From Fistularia commersonii (Eukaryota > Chordata > Actinopteri > Syngnathiformes > Fistulariidae), in contig JBBMNZ010000003.1 of assembly GCA_037954325.1 (NCBI GenBank), forward strand, positions 2,219,465 through 2,283,464: a stretch of 64,000 nt of DNA, in the 5' to 3' direction. Below, one piece after another: positions 44,777 to 57,599 of this stretch. Position numbers and translations under genes: made by a program. Every line of letters begins with the position of its first letter. The first letter of the stretch is position 1. The notes under the pieces were generated by a model. It was not told where the DNA came from. It did no database searches and saw nothing but the letters and a program-made list of their open reading frames with translations.

Positions 44777-47394
44777 CCTTCGGCATTTTTAATGTCAAGA
44801 TTGATTTGGTTTTTTGCACCCCCACATTTTGGTTTATCTGACCAATGTGTATTTAAAACATTGGCAAGGTTTTGGCAAAGTTTTCTTTTCAGTAATTTAT
44901 CACTTAGTTTTTCTCCTGTAGTTCACGCACAGCTTTTTAAAATTTTTGCTTTAAGCTTTTTTTTTTTTTTTTTTTTTTTTTTTATTTCCTAATTAAGGAC
45001 CCCAAATGCCATAGAGACGTTCAATGCTTGTCCGAAATTCGAGGTGTTCCAGGATGACGTTGTGGGTTCACCTTCCTGATGAAATAGAAATCCACACACA
45101 ATGAAGTATCTTACCAATCTAAGCTATGCTGGTTATGTCTGACTTAAATTAGAAAATGTAGCTCTTGTGTTTGGATTAAACAAGGTTATTATGCTAAGAC
45201 AGATTAAAGCGGTGAAGTTATTGTCAATGGAAAAATCCAAACCTCGTCTTCTCTCCAGGGCTCGGTGGAGGTAGACACTAATGCCATAGTGACACTTAAA
45301 TCATGATCTAGTATATGTAACGAGTTGTTCAACAGTCATACGCAATAGTAGGAAATTTGATTTAGTGGTAGAAATCAACTAACTTAAGAACCATGTTAAT
45401 TGTAAATGATTTAACTCCTTTACCGACAAACCGTTCTAGCGTCATGTTTTTGGACGGTGACCCCTCTGTCACAGATTTAAGATGATCTATCTGGTTTTTA
45501 ATTATTGCTTCTGACTTGGCTGCCATAATGGATGATTAATATTCATAATATCTTACGTGTCTGTTTTTGTGTACTGTGACATTTTACTGTTTCACTGATG
45601 ATGGAGGAGGGTTGGATCAATAATGGTGAGGATACCCTTGATGCTTGTGGGTAATTGACCATGAAGATGTTTTATTTATTTTTTTGTCAAAGTGCTGGAA
45701 AGGCTGGCATTTTATTAAAAAGTGAATACATTATTCTGAAAGGAAAACTTAAATGGATACAAAAAATAAATAAATTCGGAAGACCATAAAAAGGGGTAGG
45801 GAAGTGAACTCAGGACTCCACAGAAAAATGGTTTGTTAGTGTAAAATAATGCACGCTAATTACCATTAGCAACAACACCGGTAGCTGTGATAGCCTGCAA
45901 TTTCGGGTTTTTTTTTGTAAAGGATCCGGAATCATTGCATTCATGGCCGAAACAATATCCGAGGCACCCAGATGGATTGTGCTGATGAGTTTATTGACGG
46001 TGGGGAAATTGGTGGATTTGTGAGTGTCTCAAAGAATACAAAGGTTTTTTTTTTTTTTTTTTTTCTCTCTCCCATCTCACAGACATCTGTTGTGGTTCCT
46101 CAGGGTGTTTCTGCAAAAGTCCTGGTCAGAGAGCAATTTAGATTTCCTTTACCTTCTACCAATTTTTTTTTTTTTTTCCAGTATTCTGAGCTGTTTTATG
46201 GCCTCATTATTTCTCCAAAGGGCTTTTCGTGCTGCAGACATTTTCTTAGATCTTAGCAGTGCACCATGATTGATAATAATGGAGTGTTAAATAGATCAGT
46301 CCAGTCGTCATACCTGCGATGTAAAGTTAATGAGCGTTTTTTGCATTAAATAAGCCCTAATGATCAAATGGCAGCTTAATAATGATTATTATAGTAGCAT
46401 TTTCTTCACCTGCATCCTTACAATAAAACATTCTATCCCGACTATCTTTTTCTACATTATGTATTGCTGTGAGAATTCTTGTGTTTTTGTCTGACTATAT
46501 TTAACTTTTTAAAAATGCCAGTTTGATGGATGAGGAAAAAGAGGCTGTCAGGCAGAAGAGGGGTTTGAAACAAACCAGACAAACAGATGTCAAAGGGACA
46601 AAAAGACTAATCTACACTGCTCGGTGAAAACATCCATCACAGTTTATAGACTTCAAGTTTGACCTTCAGCAGTCCAGTTGTGTGCAGCTCATTTTATTCT
46701 GCAATGAAGAATAACAAGAAACATATGGGTTGAGTGCACTTTCAGTCTTTTGTTTTTCTTCAAATATACTAGACCAGAAATTGCCAAATAGCGATGGATG
46801 ATATTGCTCTAATGCAATCTACTTCAGTTCTCCTGTGGTCCATATTTGACCTTAAATAACAAAAGGTTGAGTGAACCTGCCTGAGCTGATGCTCAGTGTA
46901 GTTAATGTGTTACTAAATAGACTATGAAGCTTCCACATTATCTAATATTCCTCAGTCCCACATTCGTGTTCTTACTAACATTCTGCAAGTGAGGAAACCC
47001 AGTCCTCATCCCTAATCTTTGATTTTGGTTGACTTATTATAACTGAATGCTGAAAAGGAGACTCCTGAACCTTGCAAAACTTGGCGAGGACCATTATGAT
47101 CCGCATTCTGAAGCCAGAACCATTAGTTTGACTGAAGATGAAGAAGCCTTGGCAGATGGATTGCTGTGTTGTGAATAATGAGCTTGAAGAAGAATGAGTA
47201 AAATTAGTTTGATTTCTGGGTGGAATTCCACCAGCCATCTCCTCTTGTGGCTGTATATTTGTTGCATATATCCTCAGATCCTTTGGATGCACTGGTGAGC
47301 AAAGTGTGGCTAGCAGATTGTAAGATAATATAGCTCCTTAAAGTTTATTAAGACATAATTTTGGCATGGATATAATCTATAATTGTCCAGATTG
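44623..47394. other. AT-rich spacer
   Basis: Poly(T) tracts at about 44750, 44958, 46045 and 46163. No exon, RNA gene or recognised repeat otherwise. Confidence 0.5.
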
Positions 47395-48095
47395 ATGTCA
47401 GACCTGCTGTCCTTTCTTTTCCATCCCTCTCCTTGTTTTTCCAATCTGTATAGATCATTCTCTCCACCCTTGCTGTCCAACCGAGCATACAAGTCATCAT
47501 ACGCCTTTTGTTTCCTTTTTACAAAGCCCACCACTCTATTGCCTGCACCGACGTGTCCGATGAACAACATTGAGCATCATACCTTCAATTTCCAGTTTGA
47601 GACTCATAAGTCTGACACTTTTTTCACCTCCAGAACATTCCTCACAAACCCCTCCTTCAAGATAACTCCTACTCCATTCCTCTTCCTGTCAGTGCCATGA
47701 TAGTACAACTTAAAGTCTGCTCCCAAGTGTCTCGCCTCACTCCCTTTCCAGCCAGTTTCCTGGACACACTGTATATCCGCCGTCCTGTCGACCAACTCTC
47801 TAGCTTTTCCTGTCATCGTCACAGTATTCAAAGCACCTCCTCTCAGTCCCAGACTCTTGCCTTTCCTCTTCTCTCTCTGCTTCCTCCTCTTCTTATTCGA
47901 CCCACAGTATCCCAATTTCCACTGGTACCCTGTGGATTATCGGCACCGGTGGCGGCTGTTGTTAACCCGGGCCTCGGCGGATCCAGTATGAAATTCTTAA
48001 ATTCGATTTGCATGTTTGGGTTTTACGCCGACGCCCTTTCTGAAGCGACTCCGGGAGGCACTGACTTGTACCCCCCTGAGGCTGCATTGGATTTT
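47395..48095 (-). mobile_element. RTE-like LINE fragment, copy 2
   Basis: Same family and orientation as 7975-10475. It retains the 5' leader ('ccctgaggctgcattgga' on the plus strand near 48080) and the endonuclease block (47800-47604: DIQCVQETGWKGSEARHLGA, then FKLYYHGTDRKRNGVG and EGFVRNVLEVKK). It then jumps to the linker segment shared with 9590-9650 ('caaccgagcatacaagtcat'). The reverse-transcriptase half is missing. The QET motif is preserved, but the frame is broken. Confidence 0.78.
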
Positions 48096-48171
48096 TGGAT
48101 CGCATGGAAGTAATTTGTGATTTCTTATTTTTCCCAGAGTCCATCTGTCTTTGTTATAAATTCCCGGATCC

Positions 48172-48204
<33 letters not shown>

Positions 48205-51187
48205 TAAAAACTATTACAGCTGAAGCTTGAATGATGAAAAATGATATCAATGGTGCTCAATTAAACCTGAAAAAGCCCAGCGATGAATTAAAGACTCCAG
48301 CTTTATCACTTTCTCGCCAGCGGAACTCGACTAATTCCAGGGGCTCGGGGTTTTTAGACCATTCCTACAAGGAGGGGGTCGTTAGTTTGTTTTACACTCT
48401 TCACTTGAATGGACTTCAATGACTTCGAAGTAACGCTAACACAGTCCAGGAGGTTTAATTGAAGTCATTCATCAGAAAGGTTAGCTCGTGTGCCACAGTC
48501 ATTAAAAGGGAGTCATACATCAATGGAGGCAAACTTGATTTAAGCACAATCAAGCATATGCTTCCAAGACGCTGAGCTTTCAAATGCAACACCCTGGGGA
48601 TCCTGCAAGGGACTGTGCAAAGGTTCACTGCCCTCTACTGCCCATAAATGTCTGCGTGACCTACCGTGTCCTTCTCCAAGCCCAACCTCCTCCCTCATGC
48701 CAATAAATTCCCCTTGATTTCTTCCATCTTCTCCCCTTTTTCCCTCTGATAACATGATATTCCATCTCCTCATCCATCTTTTTTGGCTGTAAAATCCTTC
48801 ATCCTGTCTACCATTACGTCTTTTAACCCCCCTCTCTCTCGTTTGGACCGAGCATCAAGGGACCGGCTTCCTGAAATGGAAGCTGGTTGTTCGGGGAGAT
48901 GAGACTCTCCTTCAATTCTGCATCACCTCAGCTGGCAGGAAAAGCTCCGGAGTGACGAAGCCTGGCGCTGATTGATGGTGACAGTCAAGTACAGTGAGGC
49001 AAATGAGGATGAGGAGGGAAAGTGGTGTCTGGACGGCTCGGGCTGCAAAAGGGGGGAAAAAGAGAGTAAAGGGGGCAGAACATCCCATAGTGCTCTGTGA
49101 TTGTTTCAATCTATATGTATGGCCTTGTGATGTGGGAGCTGTGTCCTTCCTTGGTTTTCATCTTGAGTGTGTCACACACACACAGTTGTGTGTAAAGAGT
49201 GGGGCACAATAATGGAATTCATCAAAATGAATTACAGTAAAGTTCCACAACTCCACCGTGAACGTTTTTATCATACGGCCGCCTCCAAGCCGGACCAACA
49301 ACCGCAGATAAATCTGCTTTTACCTCAACAACAGAGTGCAGGTGCACTCAATAAATGTCAACTGCATATTAAAAAAAAAAAAACAGTTTCAGTTGATTCA
49401 CTTTTGATATGGAGTTTCTTCATTAGATCGGATTCTTTCCCTCTTTAGAATTAAAAATCCAGATGTTGCATCCGAGTCATTTATAGTCATCGGTGATTTG
49501 GCTGAAAGACGTTGGATGTATTTGAATAAGGAAAACAAACGAAGCAGGAATGCTATGTTTTGATGTTCTTAGAGAAAATGTCAGTAACCATATAAAGTAC
49601 TTAATTGCACGTCCCAATTTTCTTGTCTTGGATCGGAGTTTGGCGCTGCTGTTCCCTCCTTGGTATTATTTGGTGATTGTAATTTGTCCCTCAAAAAATT
49701 GGACGTACAGTATTCATTATTTGAGTTTTCAATAAGGGCCTATTTGGAAACCTAGTGCAGATACAAACTTTTGACACTAGAAATGTGAGACTTGGTCACA
49801 AGATTGACAACGAAAATGGTTACTAGATGATAATATGCTCCGAATAAAACGATGGGTTTTATATGTTGATAAAACACAAAACGTGTGACAGTAAAAACAA
49901 ACTGGATTTTCCTTTAAGTTATTGCAGTATTTCATTTAATTCATTGTGCAATTCCCATCTTTTAATCATCCAGGCTAGTAAACTTTATCCATCACTAACT
50001 TTTTTTTCTATTTGTCATTGTAAAAAAAAAAAAAAATGTGATTGAAAAATTAACAATGAACTTATTGTGAGATAAATACGTAATTATATGGGGATATTTA
50101 GCATTTTTCCTGATTAGACCTCATCTTCACATCTCTTGGCCTGACATCTCTTATCTGGAAAGAAAACTAAAAACAAAACTTGCAAACATAAAGATATTAA
50201 TGTGTGGAAAATGCGCAGCTGATCAGATCTTCAAAAAACATCAAGTATGCATCTAATATGTTTGGAAAACCTGTTTCCCAGGGTTTTTACGCAAGGATCC
50301 TTTCCTGACTTTGCTATTATCTAAGACTTTATTGGTTATACATAATAAATATTTAAAGCAGAATCAGAGTTTCTTTTGTCACCAAGTGTTTTTCAAATAT
50401 AAGGAATTAGCTGTGGTTTATCCGTCCCAAACAGACAACGTGGAATAATCCTTAAATAAAATTCAAAAAAGTAGGTCCATATCCCCACACAGTCCTAATG
50501 TCAGTAAAAACAAAACAAGAATAGAAAGCAAAACGACAGATGATGAAATTCGTTCAACTTTTCACCATCGAAGCTCGACGAGACCGAGATAATTACAGTA
50601 AATTATAATGGAAATCAAAACGGAAGCCGGATCTTGGTGAGATTCCAAGAGAAAAGTGAGCCAATGTCAAACTAGAGACTGATTTAAGACACTTTCGGGG
50701 ATTCTTTATTTTAATTCAATGCGATTAAATAGGTGCCTGTAAAACGATGTCCTTCACATCTAATAAAGCAAGTGTTTTCAAACTCCAAAGCCGCGCCGCG
50801 TCCGTAAAACACCGTGTTAAAAGCTCAGGGGTCAAAGGTCATCGGGCCGCGACTGAGAGGAGAGAGATATATGAGGATTCCTCATTTGCAAGTTTAAAAA
50901 CCATTGAGGGAATGTTTTTGTTTGACGTTTCAATGTTTGCTTTCGGGTTTTTATGCTTTTCAAAAAAACCAAACTTCGGGGAAGCATGAATTAATGAATG
51001 AATATATAAAGGTCTTGTCTATTTGTTTTAGTCTAACATGTCAACAGACATTTCCTCATCCATTTAGTCACATAGAAACATGTACGCAAGCAGATTACTG
51101 GATAAAGTGGAACATAATTTGTTTGGATGATTCAATAATAACAAAAAAGTAGCTGCAATAATAACCACTATTAACTAAGCTATAATA

Positions 51188-51190
<3 letters not shown>
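48096..51190. other. Spacer with a few GC-richer blocks
   Basis: Poly(T) at 48175. Non-repetitive, GC-richer stretches lie at 48240-48420 and 48850-49130; the second contains a Hox/Pbx/Meis-like site. No exon recognised. Confidence 0.4.
48969..48984 (+). promoter_or_regulatory. Composite Hox-Pbx and Meis-like site
   Basis: TGATTGATGG at 48969-48978, a Pbx-Hox bipartite consensus, is followed without gap by TGACAG at 48979-48984, a Meis/Prep consensus. The pair lies in a non-repetitive GC-richer block. Such composites mark some vertebrate developmental enhancers, but a single site can occur by chance. Confidence 0.25.

Positions 51191-51222
<32 letters not shown>
51191..51222. repeat. (GT)16 microsatellite
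   Basis: An uninterrupted GT dinucleotide run of 16 units. Confidence 0.95.
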
Positions 51223-51227
<5 letters not shown>

Positions 51228-54059
51228 CAAACCTGCCTTCTACCAGCAGCTGCCTTTTATAGAAGCAAAATAAAAGAAACCTTACTATTTTTTTATACAC
51301 GTTGGCTTCTATCAATCTAAAATTGAGTCCAGCAAAATCTCCCCATTTAACACCGTTCCTGTTCATTTTGAAGCAGCCGTCTTTTTCCGCCACACGGACA
51401 CTGAATCCAGCCAATTAAAACCAACTTTCCCGACCCTTTTTCTTAACTTTATTCAAAGCGGATGAACACAAACGGTAACTTCCAAGTAAAACACGTGGTT
51501 TGTCTGCGGTTAAACTGAGTCAGTAACAAGGACAAATCCCAGGAGCACTGCTACCAATAATTAAAACAAAAATGTTGAGCGTGGTAACAGCAATAAAAAC
51601 AGCAAGAGCATCATCATAAACAGCACCTATAAAAAAAAAGAAGATACAGAGGAAGTGGAAAAAATATGTTTCAATGAAAATCAAACTGCTATAAATAAAT
51701 GCAGGTTGCACGAATTTAAGAGAATTAAAATCCGAATCCTCAGACAGACAGTGTGTGCGTGTATGAATAGAAAAACAATGAATTGAAACGCTTTCTTTGC
51801 GCCGCAGCCGGAATGAAAAACAAGTCAGAAAAATATATCACCAATGAAAGATGGAGGATATGAAATTATTTCATATATTCAGTGATGTGATTCTAATATA
51901 TTGCACCTCGCCGAAAAGAGCGTTTTGCAACATACGAGAAAAAAAAAAAAAATCCTATTTACATCAAATTACTGCACATCAAATTGTTTGCAAAGCATCT
52001 AAAATGTATATAATTATGTAGAGGTTATATGACACAAGTCACCCGTGCAGACCTGAAATGACGTACGCTTTCGGCAATTGATGTTTTAAAGCGAATGTCA
52101 GAGGAGCTCGACTTTAAACGGACAATTAGCTCTCGAGTGCAAAGTGTGTGTCGGTCGGTCGAGCCGACAGTCCGGTCTATTCACAGCGGGAGTGTGTGTG
52201 TGTGTGTGTGTTGATGTTCGTTATCTAAACCCGGCTAAATGAAGCATCTGCCGTCCGACAAAGTTTGCCGTACGAGAGACGCCAACAAAGCACGACGACG
52301 ACGCCCCGAAAGTCAATCTGGAGGAAAGATACAGTTCAGAAACTTCATGTCAGGTTCTTGCAAACAAAACCGAGCCCAGAGTTTTGGGTCGAGTCAACTC
52401 CGCTTGTGGGACGTCGATTTCCCGTTTATTGACCAAACATTACATCTGAAAGGGGGCGGATGTTTAACGTTGACCTTTAAAAGGCAGGATATTTCTCCAT
52501 GGAGCTGTAGTTTTCGATTATATGTATGTTTAGATATGTCAGTCATTTATTTTTTACTACAAACTGACGCCTGCAACACAACACTGTTCATATTCACATT
52601 AAAAAAAAAAAGCACAATTTCAGACATTCGTTGCCCTGTTTTATAAAAAAAAAAAAAAATCCAGCGTCTTTTAAAGGCTTGAAAAACGTTCACATGTACG
52701 TTGAAGAGTTACAGCTCTTAGCGAATCAGCTTTTCCCATAACACGTTTGCTGCCAGAGGATCCTTTTGATTTGATTAAGTAAGTTAAACGCCTTTTTCAG
52801 CAGAAGATGTTTTCATCTCTCATAAAGCTTTAAGACCATTAAGCCATTCGCAGCGTGACCTCCTCCTCTGTTCATCACTTACAGACGTGTTTCTCGCCTT
52901 CACCTACAAGCCAGACTTTCAGTGACACATCTTTATAAAGATGGGACGCATCAGGTCAGATGGTACACACTCTTTTGTTGCAGAAATTAAAAAAAAAAAA
53001 AAAAGATTGTTCAATATCAATAGGATTACGAATCAAGAGGGAGGAAAAAAAAAAATCCAATCCGTCGTAATCAATCACCCGGAAATCTAACATGCTAAAC
53101 CTTTGATTTCTGTCTGGCAGGTAAGACGGCGTCAGTTTGTTGAGCTTCTCTCTCTCCGAGCGGCGCGTCAGCGTGTGAATTATGAACCGCGATCAGTTTC
53201 AGAGGGATTATTCCTCGTGTCGGCACATATTTCCTCTTGGTGTTTGGCTGTGTGGTTTGTGAGAGGTGAGCAGGGAGGCTGACATGTTCCATCAACCTCT
53301 CTCGCTGATACAAGGTGACCTTCTACCCACGCATTTCACACACACACACACACACACACTGAAAATGTGAGGAGAGAATGACAAAACAGCTGAAGAGCTA
53401 CACAGCCTGCATCCTTTTGACTCTTTGCAAATTGACTATTCATTCAATGAAGGATGGCGAAACATCAGAATGCACTTGCAAATTGGACGTCTCCATAACA
53501 GGGTTTACTTTTGGGGTAACTATTTTTTTTTTTTTTAATTTAATTTTTTTTCATCCAAACCTCTAATCCACAAGCTTGGCTTGGATAAAAGCGTATATAG
53601 TTATAGTTGGATATTTCCAAGGGCACGGGATCATCGCTCACAGATCTCATAGCTGATCTGACCCTGAAATCAATCAAACACAGATTAAGTAGGATTTGCT
53701 CCTGTTTACTTCATCATTTTTCAAAATAAACCTTTCCTTTCCTCTTGTAAAATTGGTTGCTACTTTGGTCAGATGAAAAACACACATTGAGTATATTTGC
53801 AATAATTCCAGAGTCTGAAGCGCATGTTCTTAAAAATAGTATAGCATTTTTTTAACCTCCCATATTTGCTTGAAAACATTAAAGAAAAGTTACAAAAAAA
53901 TTTGCAAAACAGGAAACTGCCCAAACTGGCATAAAAAAAAAAATTAAATATGTACATTTTTAACAAAATACTCTGAAATTATTTCCCACAATTTCACGGA
54001 ATCACCAAATATTAACAAAAAAAAGCGACGGCTAGCATTAGCTTAGCAACTACGCATTC
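51223..54059. other. Spacer
   Basis: No gene recognised. A CG-rich part near 52100-52450 holds a short GT run at 52192-52212. A (CA)n run lies at 53338-53361. A fragment 'cttggataaaagcg' at 53581 recalls the LINE/SINE end at 26656 but is too short to call. Confidence 0.45.
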
Positions 54060-54310
54060 ATTCTTTCTACCGCTTTTGCAGCAAACACGGTCGCCTGGTG
54101 GGTTCGGCAAAACAACAAACCCTGCAAATATCAGGAGCGGTGGGGTGAAGCTTGGACTGGAAGGACAATTACATATCCTTTATCTACAGTGGAGGACAAT
54201 TAAGAGTTTTCAATTGATTCCTAGTTTAAGAGAGGAAACCAGAGACGACCAGAAGAAGTGCAACATGCAAACTCAACACAGCAAATCTCCAGCTGAAAGC
54301 AACCCAAGAT
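54060..54310 (-). repeat. Fish interspersed repeat, inverted
   Basis: 'aagagaggaaaccagagacg' followed by 'gcaacatgcaaactcaacac' reads as the complement of the 'gtttcctccca ... catgcaa' module at 7437. Upstream parts include 'gcggtggggtgaagcttgga' and 'acagtggaggacaattaaga'. Diverged. Confidence 0.45.
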
Positions 54311-54409
54311 CCTTCTTTATGTGAAGCAGGAGTAATAATCAGCATGTCTCACCATGCTAATAATATCAACTTATTCAAAAATATGACATTTATCCTCGTC
54401 ACATCGGAC

Positions 54410-54830
54410 CGATGAAATTCCGAGTCCGTTCGACTCCGACGCCGAAGAAGCCCAAGATAGCGATCGGCCAGCCGGCGCGGCTTATAGTCCAGAAATGACG
54501 CCGTGTACTCGTAATAATATTTGCGAGTTCCCCCGTATCACCTTCTTATTAACCGCCGTCGTCCGTTGCGTCACGACGGCGAGGCGGGCTTCCGATTCGG
54601 TCACGCCGACAAAGGAAACCGACGTTGACGGACGCGATTGCGCGAAGGTCCGAGTTGTTCGGCGTGAAGTGCCGAGTCTCGGGGTGTCGTCAGGTGCCCG
54701 GCTCATTGTCAGACGCCGGGTTTGTGTTGGTTGTCAGCCGTTGGGTCGGCCTTTGTTGTGTGTAGCTGGTAACGACGTGGAAGCGACGCCGCTGCGAAGC
54801 GATGGCAGCCTGCGTGCTTTCAGATAAGTA
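54410..54830. promoter_or_regulatory. CpG-rich island-like block
   Basis: CG dinucleotides are far denser here than anywhere nearby, for about 420 bases. A 110-codon plus-strand frame (54495-54827) and a shorter frame overlapping its start are open mainly because the block is GC-rich; neither resembles a known domain. It could be the CpG island of a promoter, possibly of mtnr1b or of a neighbouring gene, but the receptor's TM1 coding sequence is not in it. Confidence 0.3.
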
Positions 54831-54958
54831 AATGTCAGGGGAATCCACCAAATCACATTACATTAGTGAGGAGCAGAGCGGAAAGTAGAACTAGTCGCAG
54901 AGGGAAACAGAGGGAGGAGAGGAGACACCATGCAGGCTCTGCTCCAACTGATAAAAAT

Positions 54959-55005
54959 GCACACACACACACACACACAGCTTCTCGCTCACACACACAC
55001 ACACA
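54959..55005. repeat. Interrupted (CA)n microsatellite
   Basis: Two CA runs separated by 'gcttctcgct'. Confidence 0.9.
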
Positions 55006-55427
55006 TAAATAAATTCTCATTACTTCTTTTGTGGGGACCTGTTTTTCATATGTTGCCGTTCTTTGTCCAATATTTAAGCGAGTGGGAATTCTCTCTTGTG
55101 AATGTGTTGTTCTTAAATTTCATAATCCCTTGGAACGGTGTTTTTAGTAGTTTTGTTATTTTTTTTTATTGAACTCGACAATTAAAATGGAAAAAATATG
55201 ACATTTTTACGCAATTATGTCAAGTTTTTTTTCGGGGGGGGGGAAACACGTCTCAAGATTTCACGCTCAAGTGAATGAGAAAAACACAAGTCATTATTAA
55301 ATCAAACAAATACCTTGTTTGATTTATTTTTTGGGGGCTTTTGTTCTGTTTTTTTTTCCACTTTTGCTTATTAAAGTTGTTATTATCCATGCCTCCTTTG
55401 CGTGGTGTTGCATAGTATTTAAATTAT

Positions 55428-55760
55428 AAGATAAACTTTATTGATCCCCATTTAGAAAATTCTTTTGTCACAGGAGTGTAACAGTGTTGCGTCAATAAAT
55501 ATTTACGTATAAATATGTGTGTATAAATGGAGAGACAATTAGACGATTAAAAAACAGACCTCCACAAATAAATAGACAGCAGAGAGAGAAACAGCTTAGA
55601 GGATAAGAATGGACAACAGAACGGAGGGGGGAACCGGAAGAGAAAAAAAACAAAAAAAAAAACAACCAAAACTAAATGACAACATAAACAGAGACAAGAA
55701 CAGAATAAATAAACAAAAATAGGCACAAGGATAAAAAAAAAAAAAAAAAGTCAACAGAGT
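55428..55760 (-). repeat. LINE 3' UTR-like repeat, inverted
   Basis: It begins 'aagataaactttattgatcc' and continues through 'agagacaagaacagaataaa' and 'ataaacaaaaataggcacaa' to a poly(A) tract. Read on the minus strand it matches the plus-strand repeat at 55965-56150. This gives two copies about 200 bases apart in opposite orientation. Confidence 0.65.
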
Positions 55761-55964
55761 TCAGGCTCAACACGGGAATGGGTGAAGTTGTAGCACAAAT
55801 ACACCTCCGGCCGGTCAGTTATCCACTATTTGCAAAGTGCATTATGTGTTTCCATTACCATACTGATGTTGTTAAAAAATAATCAGTATACAGGAGAAGT
55901 CTGCCGTTTCACCACCCATTCATTCAGGTCATGCTCCAACTCCGTTGCCTTTTTGTTTTCTTTT

Positions 55965-56150
55965 TTTTTATCCTTGTTGGTCTCCGCTCACTCTCTTCCT
56001 GCTCATTTTTGTTTATTTATTCTATTCTTCTCATTGTTATTGTCACTTTGTTTATGTTATGGTTTCGTTTTGGTTGTCTACTTTCACCCCGACTGTCTTC
56101 CTTGATGATGACTGAAAACAAATCGCAGCAGGATTCGAAGCTATAATAAC
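55965..56150 (+). repeat. LINE 3' UTR-like repeat, plus orientation
   Basis: 'ttatccttgttggtctccgc', 'catttttgtttatttattct' and 'tttatgttatggtttcgttt' followed by 'tggttg' parallel the complement of 55428-55760 and the repeat at 29470. Confidence 0.65.
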
Positions 56151-56484
56151 AAATAAACAAGTGGACTGGAAAAATAATCAATATTATCAATATCAACTGT
56201 ACCTGAGATGCAGTGAGGGGAAAAACAGATTCACATCCTGATATAGTCGACTTTTTCATTGGTTGTTGGATAGATGGTTTGGAAATTGGAGAACCTTGAT
56301 TTCTTCTCTCCCAGTCTCGGTTACGGTCTTAAGAGTGCAATGAGAAGAAAACAACTTTATCTGAATTCATCAGGCTATGTTGAAATGATGAAGTGGAATA
56401 AGCCATTGATCTTTCTTACATTTATTCTATAATTCTATGTATTGCGTTATCAACAGTATAAATAGGAGGGAATGATGGAAAAAT

Positions 56485-56490
56485 ATAATG

Positions 56491-56589
<99 letters not shown>

Positions 56590-56600
56590 TATATATATAT
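56485..56600. repeat. Compound poly(A)-(TA)n-(CA)n-(TA)n microsatellite
   Basis: About 33 A residues are followed by a TA run of about 25 units, a CA run of about 9 and a second TA run. Frames rich in Ile-Tyr here are artefacts. It may be the decayed tail of a retroelement. Confidence 0.95.
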
Positions 56601-56824
56601 AAATCCAATTGGAACAATTCTCCAGTCTCTGGTTGCTTATTTAACAAAAAAAAAATGTTTTTCTTCCTGCAGCATCAGAAAATATTAGAAATATATTCTG
56701 TACTATTTTGTATAATATAGTTATGCATTAAAAGAATGCAGAGATAACAATGATAATGATTTGAGAAAGAGGTATATATCAATATAAGGCGACATGAAAT
56801 TAACAAAATAATAATATCAAAGTG

Positions 56825-57000
56825 AATAATAAACATTAAAATATGAAGTTCACACAGATGCTATATAGTGGTGCTGGGGTGAAAGGATGGTATAGATTTA
56901 AAAGCACAAAAACTGAAATTTATAATTATATGTCATTTGAATGTAGTGAGTGGCAGCAGAGGTTTTATTACAGTTTGTTACAAAAACCCTTGTCTCTCTA
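56825..57000. repeat. Diverged interspersed repeat, relative of 37010-37440
   Basis: 'atttaaaagcacaaaaactg', 'atatgtcatttgaatgtagt' and 'ggcagcagaggttttattac' line up with the same phrases at about 37197-37300. Confidence 0.5.
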
Positions 57001-57334
57001 GTTTGTGTTGGGAGGTTAAGTCATTTTTTTTTTTTTTTTTTTTTTAAGACATGTTTTTGTTGCAATTCATCTTTTGGATAGATTTTACAAACTAAAAAAA
57101 ATAAATCTATTAAATACTGGGATGATTTAATCAAAACTTAATTGAATGATGGAACCTTTTGGAGAAGATCCAGAATTTAATTTTCCTTTCTTAAGCATTT
57201 TCTAAAAATTACTCAGGAAAATATCACAGTGACCTTAAAAATATATTTGGGAATATTTCCAGATCCGTTCCATTGTGGATTTGCATGCAAATCAGCAGCA
57301 CAGTTGTTCTGAATGTGTGTTTGGTCCCTGACAG

Positions 57335-57389
57335 GAACATTGTTAAGAGCTGCAATGTTACATATCAAGACGGCACAGTCCTCTTGAAG
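57335..57389 (+). CDS. Candidate internal exon of unknown gene
   Basis: Fifty-five bases lie between an acceptor (tttggtccctgacag) and a consensus donor (AAG|GTGAGT at 57390). Of the three frames, one is fully open: a first base completes a codon, followed by 18 codons reading NIVKSCNVTYQDGTVLLK. The composition is protein-like and the stretch is not repetitive. I do not recognise the protein. A possible next exon begins after the acceptor at 57581-57584 but soon runs into an A tract and a stop. It is on the strand opposite to the receptor. It may be part of a neighbouring gene or a chance pairing of splice signals. Confidence 0.3.
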
Positions 57390-57599
57390 GTGAGTGGGAG
57401 GCTGAATGAATGTTTTTTTCTAGCAAATCCTCTTTGAATAGTCAATTCCCATCATAAACTTTCTTATTCTATTCTTATTCTTTAGATTGATATTCACCAC
57501 CAGGTTAGCGTATCCGCAATGTCACCTCTTAGACCCACTGAATGCCAGGATACATTTTTTTTAATTTTTTTTTTTTTTTTACAGACAGCGTTCTCTGAA

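Noticed and set aside
54495..54827. 110-codon ORF in the CpG-rich block
   Set aside because: GC-rich sequence lacks stop codons by chance. The peptide is Arg/Val-rich without any recognisable motif, and there is no supporting splice structure.
56450..56720. Ile-Tyr and poly-Lys ORFs
   Set aside because: They come from a compound poly(A)/TA/CA microsatellite.
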